Source of the DNA: Streptomyces sp. Je 1-79
GTDB taxonomy: Bacteria; Actinomycetota; Actinomycetes; Streptomycetales; Streptomycetaceae
Direction of reading: 5' to 3'
Length of the DNA stretch: 64,000 nt
Assembly (NCBI RefSeq): GCF_025195125.1
Contig: NZ_JAMGSL010000008.1
Coordinates: 178,852-242,851, forward strand
Shown: piece after piece, positions 15,513 to 24,318 of the stretch
Numbering within the stretch: the stretch's first letter is position 1
Layout: every line of letters begins with the position of its first letter
Position numbers and translations under genes: made by a program
The notes under the pieces: model-generated
What the model was told of the DNA's origin: nothing
Seen by the model: only the letters and a program-made list of their open reading frames with translations
Databases searched by the model: none

Positions 15513-16853
15513 TCAGTGGCCCAGGAGGTCGGTGAGCGCGCCGACGGGATCGGCGTCGGGCGTGCCGCGGGGCCACCAGTCCTCGCGGTCGGCGTCCGAC
15601 TCGTAGCCGTACCAGAGTCCGTCGCGGCCGAAGCGGAGCTGGAGGGACCGGGTGGACAGGTGGTTGCGCCAGGGGCGGAAGGCCGGGAAGTCCGCGGCGA
15701 GCAGGGCGGGGCGGGCGCGGTCGAAGGGGCCCGCGGGCGGGTCCCAGGGCTCTTCGAGGACGGCGAGTCCGGCGATCCCGCCCTGCCGCCAGGCCGCGAC
15801 CGCGCGGGCCAGGTCGGTGGGGGTGCGGTCGAGGGCGTACGCGAGGTCGCGGTAGAGCGCGCGGGTGGAGGCGGTGAGCCCGGAGCCGGGGTGGGCGGCG
15901 GCGAGCCGGACGGCGTCCTGCCAGGGGGTGAGCGCGGCCACGGGATCGTCTCCGGTGACCAGGAAGGCGTGGGCCCGTGCGGCGGCCTCCGACGCGAGGA
16001 GGTCCAGCGCGAGGGGGTCGGGCGCGTGGGGGTCCGGAGGGTAGGAGGGCGGGCGGCCGGGCTGGGCGGGCGCGGGAAGGGGAGGCGGAAGCGACGGCAG
16101 GGCGTGGCCGGGGGCGAGCGCGGCACGGGCCGGGACGGTGGCCATCGGCGGCACCGACGACGTCTTCTCGGCGGCGGAGCGGGCCGCGTTGCGGTGGGTC
16201 AGGTCGGCGAGGATCTCCTGCTCACCGCGCCCCCTCATGAGGAAGAGGACGAACGGGTCCTCGTCGAGGAGCCGTGCCGACTGGTAGCAGAGGGCGGCCG
16301 CGTGCTTGCAGGGGAAGCCGTCGTCCGGGCAGGAGCAGTCGGGCACGAGGTCGCCGGGCGCGGGCAGCAGACCGGTGACGGCCTCCAGGGCGTGCGGGAC
16401 GTCCTTGTCGAGCAGGGCGGCGATGTGGTCGGGTCGTGCGGCGACCTCGTCCAGGAAGCGCTCCCAGCCGTCGTCGCCGAGGGTCCGCAGCCGGATCTCG
16501 GTGCGGTACGGACGGGGGCGGGTGCCGTGGACGTAGGCGACGACGCGGCCGGGGGTGACCGTGATGGCGTCGACATGACCGCGCCCTGCGTACGCCTTGC
16601 CGCGGGCCAGCCGCGCCGGGTCGAGCGCGGTGTCCTCCAGGGCCTCCACCCATGCGTTGCCCCACCAGGTGGCGGCGAAGCGTCCGTCCGGCGCCTCGCG
16701 CGGCTCGAGGGCGGGGAACGTGCGGCGCAGGTCGTCGTGGCGCGGGCCCGCGAACCTCCCGGGCGCGGACCGGCGGCCGGCGCCGGGGCGCGGCGAGGAG
16801 CCGGAACGGCGGTCGGGATCGTGGCGGGGCGAGGAGCCGGAACGGCGGTTCAT
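15513..16853 (-). CDS. SWIM zinc finger protein
   Basis: 446-residue protein. A SWIM zinc-binding motif CSCPDDGFPCKH (CxC-x6-CxH; Cys173, Cys175, Cys182, His184) follows a conserved N-terminal region (RRTFPALEPREAPDGRFAATWWGNAW). The C-terminal half is rich in Pro/Ala and then conserved aromatic/acidic sequence (LQLRFGRDGLWYGYE...). The start ATG overlaps the SNF2 helicase stop as ATGA, so the two are coupled. SWIM domains bind DNA or proteins, and in bacteria are typically found with SWI2/SNF2 ATPases, as here. The first 28 residues contain a twofold RRSGSSPR repeat generated by a 21-bp DNA duplication. Confidence 0.92.
   Translation of the reverse strand: MNRRSGSSPRHDPDRRSGSSPRPGAGRRSAPGRFAGPRHDDLRRTFPALEPREAPDGRFAATWWGNAWVEALEDTALDPARLARGKAYAGRGHVDAITVTPGRVVAYVHGTRPRPYRTEIRLRTLGDDGWERFLDEVAARPDHIAALLDKDVPHALEAVTGLLPAPGDLVPDCSCPDDGFPCKHAAALCYQSARLLDEDPFVLFLMRGRGEQEILADLTHRNAARSAAEKTSSVPPMATVPARAALAPGHALPSLPPPLPAPAQPGRPPSYPPDPHAPDPLALDLLASEAAARAHAFLVTGDDPVAALTPWQDAVRLAAAHPGSGLTASTRALYRDLAYALDRTPTDLARAVAAWRQGGIAGLAVLEEPWDPPAGPFDRARPALLAADFPAFRPWRNHLSTRSLQLRFGRDGLWYGYESDADREDWWPRGTPDADPVGALTDLLGH
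16793..16849. repeat. 21-bp direct repeat inside the SWIM gene start
   Basis: Two perfect copies of a 21-base unit (16793-16813 and 16829-16849; unit begins GCGAGGAGCCGG) with a 36-base period. The period is a multiple of three, so the duplication keeps the frame and gives the two RRSGSSPR segments right after the SWIM protein's initiator Met. Confidence 0.9.
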
Positions 16854-19717
16854 GACGGCCTCCTCAGGGACACCAGGTCCGCCAGCTCGCGGTCGGTCAG
16901 TTCGGTCAGCGCGGCCTCCCCGGAGCCGAGGACGGCGTCGGCCAGGGCGCGCTTGGCCCGCAGCATCTCGGCGATGCTGTCCTCCACCGTGCCTTCCGCG
17001 ATCAGGCGGTGGACCTGGACGGGCTGGGTCTGCCCGATGCGGTAGGCCCGGTCGGTGGCCTGTTCCTCGACCGCCGGATTCCACCAGCGGTCGAAGTGGA
17101 CGACGTGGCCGGCCCGGGTCAGATTGAGCCCGGTGCCCGCGGCCTTCAGCGACAGCAGGAATACGGGCACGTCGCCGGCCTGGAAGCGGTCGACCATCCG
17201 CTCGCGCTCGGCCACCGGTGTCCCGCCGTGGAGCAGTTGGGCCGGGATCGCCCGGGCGGCCAGGTGGTCGGCGAGCAGCCGGGCCATCGAGACGTACTGG
17301 GTGAAGACGAGCACGGAGCCGCCCTCGGCCAGGATCGTGTCGAGTAGTTCGTCGAGCAGGGCGAGCTTCCCGGAGCGGCCGGCGAGCCGGGCCGTCCCTC
17401 CGCCCTTGGCCGTCTGCTCCTTGAGGTATTGGGCGGGGTGGTTGCAGATCTGCTTGAGCGAGGTGAGGAGCTTCATGACGAGCCCGCGGCGCGCGATGCC
17501 CTGCGCGCCCTCGATCTGAGCCATCGTCTCCCGTACCACCGCCTCGTAGAGCGAGGCCTGCTCGCGGGTGAGGGCGACGGGATGGTCGGACTCGGTCTTC
17601 GGCGGCAGTTCGGGGACGATGCCGGGGTCGGACTTGCGGCGGCGCAGCAGGAAGGGCCTGACCAGCCGGGCGAGGCGCTCGACGGCCTCCTGGTGCTCGA
17701 TCTCCTCGTTGTTCTCGACGGCGCGCGCGTGCCGGGAGCGGAAGGCCTTGAGGGGGCCGAGGAGCCCGGGGGTCGTCCAGTCGAGCAGGGACCACAGCTC
17801 GGAGAGGTTGTTCTCCACGGGGGTGCCGGTGAGGGCGACCCGGGCGGGCGTGGGGATCGTGCGCAGCGCCTTAGCGGTGGCGGAGAACGGGTTCTTGACG
17901 TGCTGCGCCTCGTCGGCGACGACCATCCCCCATTCCTGCTCCGCCAGTTGGGGGGCGCTGGTGCGCAACGTGCCGTACGTCGTGAGGACGAAGCCGCCGG
18001 GCCCCGATGCGGGGGCGAGTCCTTCGAGGGACCTGTCGGCGCCGTGGAAGCGGCGCACGGGCACGCCGGGGGCGAACCGCTGGATCTCCCGCTGCCAGTT
18101 GCCGAGCAGGGAGGCGGGGCAGACGACCAGGGTGGGCGCACGGCGGGCGCGGCGCAGGTGGAGGGCGATGAGCGTGACGGTCTTGCCGAGGCCCATGTCG
18201 TCGGCGAGGCAGCCGCCCAGACCGAGCGAGGTCATCAGATCGAGCCAGGCCAGTCCGCGCAGCTGGTAGTCGCGCAGGGTGGCGTCCAGTCCTGCGGGAG
18301 CCTCGATCTCCTCGGGGCCGGCGACGAGCCGGTCCCTGAGCGCCGCGAGGGCCCCGACGGGCACGGCGCGGACGGTCTCACCGTCGACCTCGGCGGTGCC
18401 GCTGAGGGCGACGGCGAGGGCGTCGACGGGCTCCAGGAGGCCGAGTTCGCGCTTGCGGGCCTTGCGGACCAGGTCGGGGTCGACGACCACCCACTGGTCG
18501 CGCAGGCGCACGATGGGGCGGTGGGATTCCGCGAGGGCGTCCATCTCCCGCTCGGTGAGCGGGTCGCCGTCGAGGGCCAGCTGCCAGTTGAAGCGGAGCA
18601 GTTCCTCGCTGTCGAAGAACGCCGTGCCGTCGGTCGCGGAGCCCGGGGCGGCGAGCGGCGGCCGCACGACGGCGGAGGCGCTGAGCGAGCGCGCCAGCTC
18701 GCGCGGCCAGTGGACGGCCACCCCGGCGTCCGCGAGCCGGGCGGCGGCGGGGCCGAGGAGCTCGTACAGCTCGTCCTCGGTCACGGCGAGGACATCGGGG
18801 ACGTCCCGCTCCAGGAGCCTGCCGAGCGGCGACCAGACCCGGGCGGCCCGGCGCAGCGCGAGGACGGCGTCGATCCGGGCGCGCGGTCCGAAGGACTCGT
18901 CGCCGTCGCCGGCCCAGAGTGCGGCCGCGTCGATGACGAGCGTGGGGTCGGCGAGGCTGTGGACCTGGAGGAGGGCCGCGGCGGCCTGCCGCTCGTCGCC
19001 GCCCTCCTCGGCGGTGTCGAAGAGCTCGTAGCCGGAGAGGTCGAGCCGGAGCGAGACCCGGACCCCGGCGTCCATACCGGCGGCGGCCTCGGCCGCCCAG
19101 GCACGCGCGCGGGGCAGGTGCTGCGCGGCGCGCGCGGCGAACGGCTCGCCGGCCGCGTGGGCCGCGGCGGGGGTACGGGGCAGGGTGTCGGCGACCGCGT
19201 CGAGGAAGGCCCGCACCAGCGCCTCCGGGTCGGGCAGCTGGAGCGGGCTGCGGCCGGGGACGGGCACCGCGTGCGCCTCGGGCGGCATGGCGGCGGCGAC
19301 GGCCCGCAGATGGGCGATGTCGTCGGCGTCCAACGGCCCCGCCCGCCAGGCGTCCAGGTCGTCGGCGGTGAGCCCCGGCAGCAGCCGGCCCCGTGCGGCG
19401 AGGTGCAGGGCGTGCAGAGCGGCCGCGCCCCAGCAGGCGGTCGCGGGGTGCGCGCCGGGGTGGTGCCGGGCGGCGACCAGATGAGGCAGCGCCTCGGCGA
19501 TCCCGAGGAGCACGGCGGGGACCTGGCGGCCGCGGACCCCGGCGCCGTGCCGCCGTACGACGGTGAGTTCGGTGAGCTCCGCGCCCTCGGCCGGGGACAC
19601 GGGCGGTGCTCCGCCGTCCGGTGACCAGAAGGCCACCCGTCCCTCCCGGGGCAGCGCGGCCGGGAGGAAGACGGCGGCGCGGGTCTGCCAGATGTGCTGG
19701 GTCACGGCGCTGCTCAC
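16850..19717 (-). CDS. SNF2-family DEAD/DEAH-like helicase (ATPase)
   Basis: 955-residue SWI2/SNF2 translocase. The first 430 or so residues are the SNF2-associated N-terminal domain of bacterial RapA-like proteins. The ATPase core starts near residue 480: motif I DDMGLGKTVTLIAL, motif II DEAQHVKN (DEAQ instead of DEAH), motif III LTGTPVENNLSELWSLLDW, motif IV/V with VFTQYVSMARLLADHL and LLSLKAAGTGLNLTRAGHV, and motif VI ATDRAYRIGQTQPV. It should use ATP to move along double-stranded DNA or remodel protein-DNA complexes. The 4-base overlap with the SWIM gene indicates a two-protein unit. Start at 19717 (MSSAVTQHIWQTRAAVFLP), with the frame open a little further upstream. Cellular role unknown. 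Confidence 0.94.
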   Translation of the reverse strand: MSSAVTQHIWQTRAAVFLPAALPREGRVAFWSPDGGAPPVSPAEGAELTELTVVRRHGAGVRGRQVPAVLLGIAEALPHLVAARHHPGAHPATACWGAAALHALHLAARGRLLPGLTADDLDAWRAGPLDADDIAHLRAVAAAMPPEAHAVPVPGRSPLQLPDPEALVRAFLDAVADTLPRTPAAAHAAGEPFAARAAQHLPRARAWAAEAAAGMDAGVRVSLRLDLSGYELFDTAEEGGDERQAAAALLQVHSLADPTLVIDAAALWAGDGDESFGPRARIDAVLALRRAARVWSPLGRLLERDVPDVLAVTEDELYELLGPAAARLADAGVAVHWPRELARSLSASAVVRPPLAAPGSATDGTAFFDSEELLRFNWQLALDGDPLTEREMDALAESHRPIVRLRDQWVVVDPDLVRKARKRELGLLEPVDALAVALSGTAEVDGETVRAVPVGALAALRDRLVAGPEEIEAPAGLDATLRDYQLRGLAWLDLMTSLGLGGCLADDMGLGKTVTLIALHLRRARRAPTLVVCPASLLGNWQREIQRFAPGVPVRRFHGADRSLEGLAPASGPGGFVLTTYGTLRTSAPQLAEQEWGMVVADEAQHVKNPFSATAKALRTIPTPARVALTGTPVENNLSELWSLLDWTTPGLLGPLKAFRSRHARAVENNEEIEHQEAVERLARLVRPFLLRRRKSDPGIVPELPPKTESDHPVALTREQASLYEAVVRETMAQIEGAQGIARRGLVMKLLTSLKQICNHPAQYLKEQTAKGGGTARLAGRSGKLALLDELLDTILAEGGSVLVFTQYVSMARLLADHLAARAIPAQLLHGGTPVAERERMVDRFQAGDVPVFLLSLKAAGTGLNLTRAGHVVHFDRWWNPAVEEQATDRAYRIGQTQPVQVHRLIAEGTVEDSIAEMLRAKRALADAVLGSGEAALTELTDRELADLVSLRRPS

Positions 19718-19894
19718 CTCCCGTTCCGCGACGGATCTCCTACTGGATCTCCGACCTTACGGGTGGGGTCTGACAACGGGCCCTCGCACCGCTTCGCCCG
19801 GGCGGCCCAGCAGCGGATGACAGCCCGCCCGGCAGGCGGCAGGGTGACGTGAACAGGGCTTCTGCCGCCTTCGCCCCACAGACGAGGAACCGCC

Positions 19895-20227
19895 ATGTCC
19901 GTACACCGGCGTTTCGGCACCGCCGCCGGGGCCGCGCTCCTGACACTCACCGTCGCGGGCTGCTCCGGCCTCGGCCGCACCGCGGTGGGCACGATCACGT
20001 ACGACACGGAGCGCGAGGTCGTCATCACCGTGACGAGCCCCTTGGTCACCGGCTGCCACCGGCTCGCCCCGTCCGGCGTCACGGGGGTCACCAACCGCTC
20101 GCTGCTCGACATCAGGATGTACACCAACCGGCAGTGCCAGGGGGACTACATCTACGTACCCACCCTGACGAGCGACGCGATCGTGCCGGACACCCTTCCC
20201 TGGCGCAGTTACAGCATCGTCCACTAG
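19895..20227 (+). CDS. small lipoprotein
   Basis: 110-residue protein. Signal peptide with lipobox VAGC, Cys23, so likely exported and lipid-anchored. The mature domain (about 88 residues) has two cysteines (CHRL and QCQG), which could form a disulfide, and beta-rich sequence (VGTITYDTEREVVITVTSP...). A GACGAGGAA ribosome-binding site precedes the ATG. No known family recognised. Monocistronic between divergent SNF2 and convergent DoxX genes. Confidence 0.78.
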   Translation: MSVHRRFGTAAGAALLTLTVAGCSGLGRTAVGTITYDTEREVVITVTSPLVTGCHRLAPSGVTGVTNRSLLDIRMYTNRQCQGDYIYVPTLTSDAIVPDTLPWRSYSIVH

Positions 20228-20262
20228 CCGTGCGGGCGGTGCGCCGGCACCGGCCCCCGCCC

Positions 20263-20727
20263 TCAGGCCAGGCGACGGCGGATCAGCGCGAGGAGCTCCT
20301 GGGTGTGGTGGCGGCGGACCCAGGCGATCACGACGAGCGGTACGGCGAAGAGGACCGGCGTCAGGGCGTACTGCCCGTCGAAGACGGTCAGCTGGGTGAC
20401 GAAGGCCCCGATCATCAGGCCGATGAGGGCCGTGGCCGCGGCGCCGGACAGGATCGGGATCACCAGCGCCACCGCTCCGGCCAGTTCCAGGGCGCCGACG
20501 GTGTACATCAGCCAGTCGCCCCATCCGATCGCGTCGAAGGACTCGGCGGCCGACCAGTGTCCGACGAGCTTCGGCCCGGCGCTCGGGATCGCGAAGGCGA
20601 GCGCGAGGAGGATCTGCAGGACGCGCACGGAGATGTCGGCGCGGCGGCTCGGCGCGCCGGCCCGCGTCGCCGTGGTCGGGGCGGCGGTGGTCGCGGCGGC
20701 CGCCGTGGCGGTGATGTCGGTGCTCAT
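20263..20727 (-). CDS. DoxX family membrane protein
   Basis: 154-residue protein with four hydrophobic helices (LQILLALAFAIPSAGPKLVG; LMYTVGALELAGAVALVIP; ATALIGLMIGAFVTQL; LTPVLFAVPLVVIAW), the usual DoxX topology. A Thr/Ala-rich cytosolic N-terminus of about 35 residues precedes them. DoxX-type proteins are linked to oxidative-stress or thiol-quinone processes in mycobacteria, but most members have no assigned reaction. Monocistronic. Confidence 0.85.
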   Translation of the reverse strand: MSTDITATAAAATTAAPTTATRAGAPSRRADISVRVLQILLALAFAIPSAGPKLVGHWSAAESFDAIGWGDWLMYTVGALELAGAVALVIPILSGAAATALIGLMIGAFVTQLTVFDGQYALTPVLFAVPLVVIAWVRRHHTQELLALIRRRLA

Positions 20728-20828
20728 GGGTGGTCCCCCTGTTGTCGGCGTCGTGTGCGCTTTTCACAGGGGTAGACGGGCCGGGCACCGGAAACTCATC
20801 GCCGTTCCCGGTGCCGGATGCGATCTTC

Positions 20829-21536
20829 TCAGCGGGGCGTGGGGCGGGCCCTGACCCAGGTGCCGTCGTCGGTGAGATAGGCGTCCACGGCGAGTCCCGC
20901 CTCACCCAGGTGACGTTCGAAGTCCTCCTTGCTCAGGGGCCGCGCGAGGAAGGTCTGGGTCCAGCGCAGGTCCGGGAAGACGTACTCGGCGAGGACCGAG
21001 TTGACGCCGTCGCCGACCGGATCCGCCGACACGATCCGTACGGTGCAGCCGCTCGGGTCCTCGCGCACACGAGGCACCTCCAGGTGCCACCCTTCGCCCT
21101 CGCGCTGGATCAGGACGCAGCCGTCGTCCCGCACATGCCGTCTGCAGGCCTCCAGAAACGCCTGCCTGGTGCCGTGTTCGGCCGTGTGCACCAGGAACGA
21201 GGCGAGCATCACGACGTCGAACCGCCGCTCCAGCCGCAGGGATTCGATCGGGCTGTGCACCGTCTCCGCGCCGGGAGCTCGCTCCCGCACCGCTTCGAGC
21301 ATCTCCGCCGACTCGTCCACCGCCGTCACGGCGAAGCCCCGCTCGATCAGAGGCCCCGTCACCCGCCCCGCTCCACAGCCCAGTTCCAGCAGGGAGGCCC
21401 CGGCCGGTACCGCGGCCTCGATCACGTCGGGCTCGCGTCCGACCCCGAGGCGCCGGTAGACGTCGACGGCGCAGCCGTCCGGGGTGATGGCTCCGGGCCC
21501 TGTCCCCTGGTGTCCCTCACGCATCCGTACGCTCAT
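20829..21536 (-). CDS. class I SAM-dependent methyltransferase
   Basis: 235-residue soluble methyltransferase. Motif I is ASLLELGCGAGRVTGPLIERG (near residues 48-67), then AVTAVDESAEMLEAVRERAPG (acidic motif II region) and FDVVMLASFLVH (motif IV). Start ATG 21536; a second in-frame ATG lies four codons later and neither has a strong Shine-Dalgarno. The acceptor substrate cannot be inferred. Divergent from the small DUF6343-type gene. Confidence 0.85.
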   Translation of the reverse strand: MSVRMREGHQGTGPGAITPDGCAVDVYRRLGVGREPDVIEAAVPAGASLLELGCGAGRVTGPLIERGFAVTAVDESAEMLEAVRERAPGAETVHSPIESLRLERRFDVVMLASFLVHTAEHGTRQAFLEACRRHVRDDGCVLIQREGEGWHLEVPRVREDPSGCTVRIVSADPVGDGVNSVLAEYVFPDLRWTQTFLARPLSKEDFERHLGEAGLAVDAYLTDDGTWVRARPTPR

Positions 21537-21662
21537 GTCCAGGAGAACGAAGGCCCCCGGGCCGCCGTTCCCGCCGACGCTCCGAAGACCCCGATCCCCC
21601 TCGTTCGAGTGACGTTCGCCCCCGCGCCCCGGGGGTAGACCCTCAGTAGGAGATGGATCGCC

Positions 21663-21935
21663 ATGCGTACGGGAAGTGAGCCGGCGACCGCGCGCAGTGC
21701 GCTGCGGATGCGGTTCTGGCTGAGTCTGTGGGGTCTGCTCTGGGCCGCCTTCGGCACGACGGTCTTCGCCCTGGTCGGCAGCCCGGGGTGGGCCGCGGCC
21801 TGCGGAGTGCTCTTCGTGGTGGCGGCGGTCGACCTGTCGATGGTGCTGCACCACATCCACCAGGGGCCGCACTGGCAGCCCGGACGGGACATCCCGCCGT
21901 ACGAGCCCGACCGGGGCGGCACGGGCCGCCGCTGA
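21663..21935 (+). CDS. small membrane protein, DUF6343-like
   Basis: 90-residue protein. A short cytosolic N-terminus (MRTGSEPATARSALRMR) precedes two hydrophobic helices (FWLSLWGLLWAAFGTTVFAL and WAAACGVLFVVAAVDLSMVL). The conserved polar tail is HHIHQGPHWQPGRDIPPYEP. The tail pattern is that of streptomycete DUF6343 proteins, function unknown. The ATG has GGAG 9 bases upstream. Confidence 0.8.
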   Translation: MRTGSEPATARSALRMRFWLSLWGLLWAAFGTTVFALVGSPGWAAACGVLFVVAAVDLSMVLHHIHQGPHWQPGRDIPPYEPDRGGTGRR

Positions 21936-22013
21936 CACGCGCGTGCCGCGGCGGGTTCTCGCCACGGCGCCGTGGGACGTGCAAGGGCCCGGGGGCCTCT
22001 CAGGGGCGCGGGG

Positions 22014-22382
22014 TCAGTCCCCCATGCCGAAACGGGCCGCCTGGAGGTACTCGGGCTTGGGGTCCAGTGCGGCCGCGAGCCGGAAGTGCCGGGTGGCCTG
22101 GTCGGGCCGGCCGGAGCGCTGGAAGGTTCGGGCCAGGGCGAAGTGGGCGAACGCGTTGTCCGGCTCGCGCTCCAGGACCAGCTCGAACTCGAGCTCTGCC
22201 GGGCGCAGTTGAGCCGCCGCGAAGAAGGCGCGGGCACGCAGCAGCCGTGCCGCGGTGTTCTCGGGGTGGGCGGCGATCACCGAGTCGAGCAGCTTCACGG
22301 CACCGCGGGGGTCCCGCGCGGCCAGCAGCTGCTCGGCGGCGCGGAAGTCGATGACGTGGGTCTCGGGGTTCCTCTCGGCCAC
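22014..22382 (-). CDS. tetratricopeptide repeat protein
   Basis: 122-residue, all-helical protein made of about three TPR units: LLAARDPRGAVKLLDSVIAAHPEN, LLRARAFFAAAQLRPAELEFELVLEREPDN, and FALARTFQRSGRPDQATRHFRLAAALDPK, each with the A-x7-A-x-P spacing. It is likely a protein-interaction module. It starts at GTG 22382. It lies upstream of coaE in the same direction (161-base gap). Confidence 0.88.
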   Translation of the reverse strand: MAERNPETHVIDFRAAEQLLAARDPRGAVKLLDSVIAAHPENTAARLLRARAFFAAAQLRPAELEFELVLEREPDNAFAHFALARTFQRSGRPDQATRHFRLAAALDPKPEYLQAARFGMGD

Positions 22383-22543
22383 GGTGGCATCCTTCCCTTG
22401 CTCCGGCGGTTCAACATCGGGGGCGGCAGCGGTATTCCGGACGGAGCACGATCCGGTACGGACGATCCCGGCGGTGCGACTGCCGTACCCGCGATCCCTA
22501 CCCAGCCGGGAGCATGGCCGATCGGCGCGGGCCCCGCGGTTTT

Positions 22544-23152
22544 CTACCGGGTTCCTTCGGCGGCCCGCCGGGTCAGCTCGTCCCAGACCGTGCGCACCTG
22601 GGGTTCCAGACCTTCCAGCGGCCCGTCGTTGTCGATGACGAGGTCGGCGATCGCCCGGCGCTGCTCGCGTGTGGCCTGGGCCGCCATCCGGGCACGCGCC
22701 TCGGGCTCCGCCATGCCCCGCAGCCGCACCAGCCGGCCGAGCTGGGTCTCGGGGGAGGCGTCCACGACGACGACCAGGTCGTAGAGCGGGGCGAGGCCGT
22801 TCTCGGTGAGGAGGGGCACGTCGTGGACGACGACGTCGTCGGGTCCGGCCGCTCCCTCCAGCTCGGCGGAGCGGGCGCCCACCAGGGGGTGGACGATCGC
22901 GTTCAGGGTGGCGAGACGGTCGGCGTCGGCGAAGACGATCGAGCCGAGCTTCGGCCGGTCCAGGGTGCCCTGACCGGTCAGGATCTCCGCCCCGAACGCC
23001 TCCACGACGGCCGCGAGCCCGGGTGTCCCGGGCTCGACGACCTCGCGCGCGATCTTGTCGGCGTCGATCAGCACGGCCCCGTACGAGACGAGGAGCCGCG
23101 ACACTTCACTCTTGCCGGCGCCGATACCGCCGGTCAGGCCCACCTTCAGCAT
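22544..23152 (-). CDS. coaE: dephospho-CoA kinase
   Basis: 202-residue enzyme of the last step of coenzyme A synthesis: phosphorylates the ribose 3'-OH of dephospho-CoA with ATP. The P-loop GGIGAGKS is at residues 9-16. The core also has VLIDADKIAREVVEPGTPGL (DAD motif), VHPLVGARSAE, and VVVHDVPLLTENGL. The start is set at ATG 23152 (MLKVGLTGG); longer frames upstream are Ser/Arg-rich shadow. It is 31 bases downstream of the PAC2 gene on the same strand and probably co-transcribed with it. A short actinobacterial CoaE: there is no fused UPF0157 domain as in mycobacteria. Confidence 0.96.
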   Translation of the reverse strand: MLKVGLTGGIGAGKSEVSRLLVSYGAVLIDADKIAREVVEPGTPGLAAVVEAFGAEILTGQGTLDRPKLGSIVFADADRLATLNAIVHPLVGARSAELEGAAGPDDVVVHDVPLLTENGLAPLYDLVVVVDASPETQLGRLVRLRGMAEPEARARMAAQATREQRRAIADLVIDNDGPLEGLEPQVRTVWDELTRRAAEGTR

Positions 23153-23183
23153 GAGCGGCAGCTTAGGACCCCCGCTCGGTCCC

Positions 23184-24122
23184 TTACGCGTCGCCCTCCC
23201 GCTCCGCGAGGAAGCGCTCGAACTCGCGGCCGAGCTCGTCCGCCGACGGGAGGTCGACGGGCTCCGCGACCAGGCTGCCACGGGTCTCCGCGCCGGCCAC
23301 CGCGTCGTACTGGTGCTCAAGGCCCTGGACCAGGGCCGTCAGCTCGTCGTCGCCTTCGCCGATCTGGCGCTCGATCTCGGTCTGGGTACGCCGGGCCTCC
23401 GTGCGCAGCGTGTGGGCGACGCCGGGCAGGACCAGGCCGGTGGCGGCCGTGATCGCCTCCAGGGCGGTCAGTGCGGCATCCGGGTAGGAGGACCGGGCGA
23501 CGTAGTGCGGGACGTGGGCGGCGACGCCGAGGGTGTCGTGCCCGGACTCGGTGAGCCGGAACTCGACGAGCGCTTCGGCGCTGCCGGGGACCTGGGCCTC
23601 GTCGAAGGGGCTGCGGTGCCCGGGCATGAGGTCCGTGCGGCTGCCGTGCGGTGTCAGGCCCACGGGCCGGGTGTGCGGGACCCCCATGGGGATGCCGTGG
23701 AAGTTCACCGAGAGCCGGACGCCGAGGCGCTCGACGATCTGGCGGACGGCGACGGCGAACCGCTCCCACTCCACGTCCGGCTCGGGGCCCGAGAGCAGCA
23801 GGAAGGGGGCACCGGTGGCGTCCTGAACGAGCCGGACCTCGATGGCGGGCGTCTCGTACGCCGTCCAGCGGTCGCGCCGGAACGTGAGCAGCGGCCGACG
23901 GGCGCGGTAGTCCACGAGCCGGTCGTGGTCGAAGCGGGCCACCACCTGGTGCGGCAGCGTGTCCAGGAGGCGGTCGACGATCTGCTCTCCGGCCTCACCC
24001 GCGTCGATGTAGCCGTCGAAGTGGTAGAGCATGACCAGCCCGGCCGACTCCTGCGCCAGGGCCACGTCCACCACGGCCAGGCCCTTCTGGTCCCATTCGT
24101 ACAAATCCTGGGGATCAAGCAC
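23184..24122 (-). CDS. PAC2 family protein
   Basis: 312-residue protein of the PAC2 (proteasome assembly chaperone-like) superfamily. Starts MLDPQDLYEWDQKGLAVV; conserved GLVMLYHFDGYIDAGEAGEQI near residues 28-48 and HGIPMGVPHTRPVGLTPHGS near 141-160. In actinobacteria PAC2 proteins are conserved beside coaE or uvrB and have no established function, but the fold resembles eukaryotic proteasome chaperones, fitting organisms with 20S proteasomes. Cytosolic; no signal peptide. Confidence 0.9.
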   Translation of the reverse strand: MLDPQDLYEWDQKGLAVVDVALAQESAGLVMLYHFDGYIDAGEAGEQIVDRLLDTLPHQVVARFDHDRLVDYRARRPLLTFRRDRWTAYETPAIEVRLVQDATGAPFLLLSGPEPDVEWERFAVAVRQIVERLGVRLSVNFHGIPMGVPHTRPVGLTPHGSRTDLMPGHRSPFDEAQVPGSAEALVEFRLTESGHDTLGVAAHVPHYVARSSYPDAALTALEAITAATGLVLPGVAHTLRTEARRTQTEIERQIGEGDDELTALVQGLEHQYDAVAGAETRGSLVAEPVDLPSADELGREFERFLAEREGDA

Positions 24123-24249
24123 GATTACCGCTCCTCCTCGCGTTCCTCAGAGAGAACGCCCCCCGGGGCATGAGCATTCCCCGCGCCCCGGTTTTCGTGA
24201 GCGGAGTGTCAGCGTGCGAGCACGCGCGCGTGGAGCCCTGGGAACGACT

Positions 24250-24281
24250 GAGGCCCGCTCCCCCGGAGGGGAGCGGGCCTC
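24250..24281 (-). terminator. strong hairpin downstream of rpsA
   Basis: 14-base perfect arms (GAGGCCCGCTCCCC / GGGGAGCGGGCCTC) closed by a CGGA tetraloop, 38 bases beyond the rpsA stop and in the gap before the PAC2 gene. Very likely the rpsA terminator; it would isolate PAC2-coaE from rpsA read-through. Confidence 0.88.
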
Positions 24282-24318
24282 GATCGTTGGCTAGCTAGTG
24301 CCTAGCAGCAGAGCTGGT

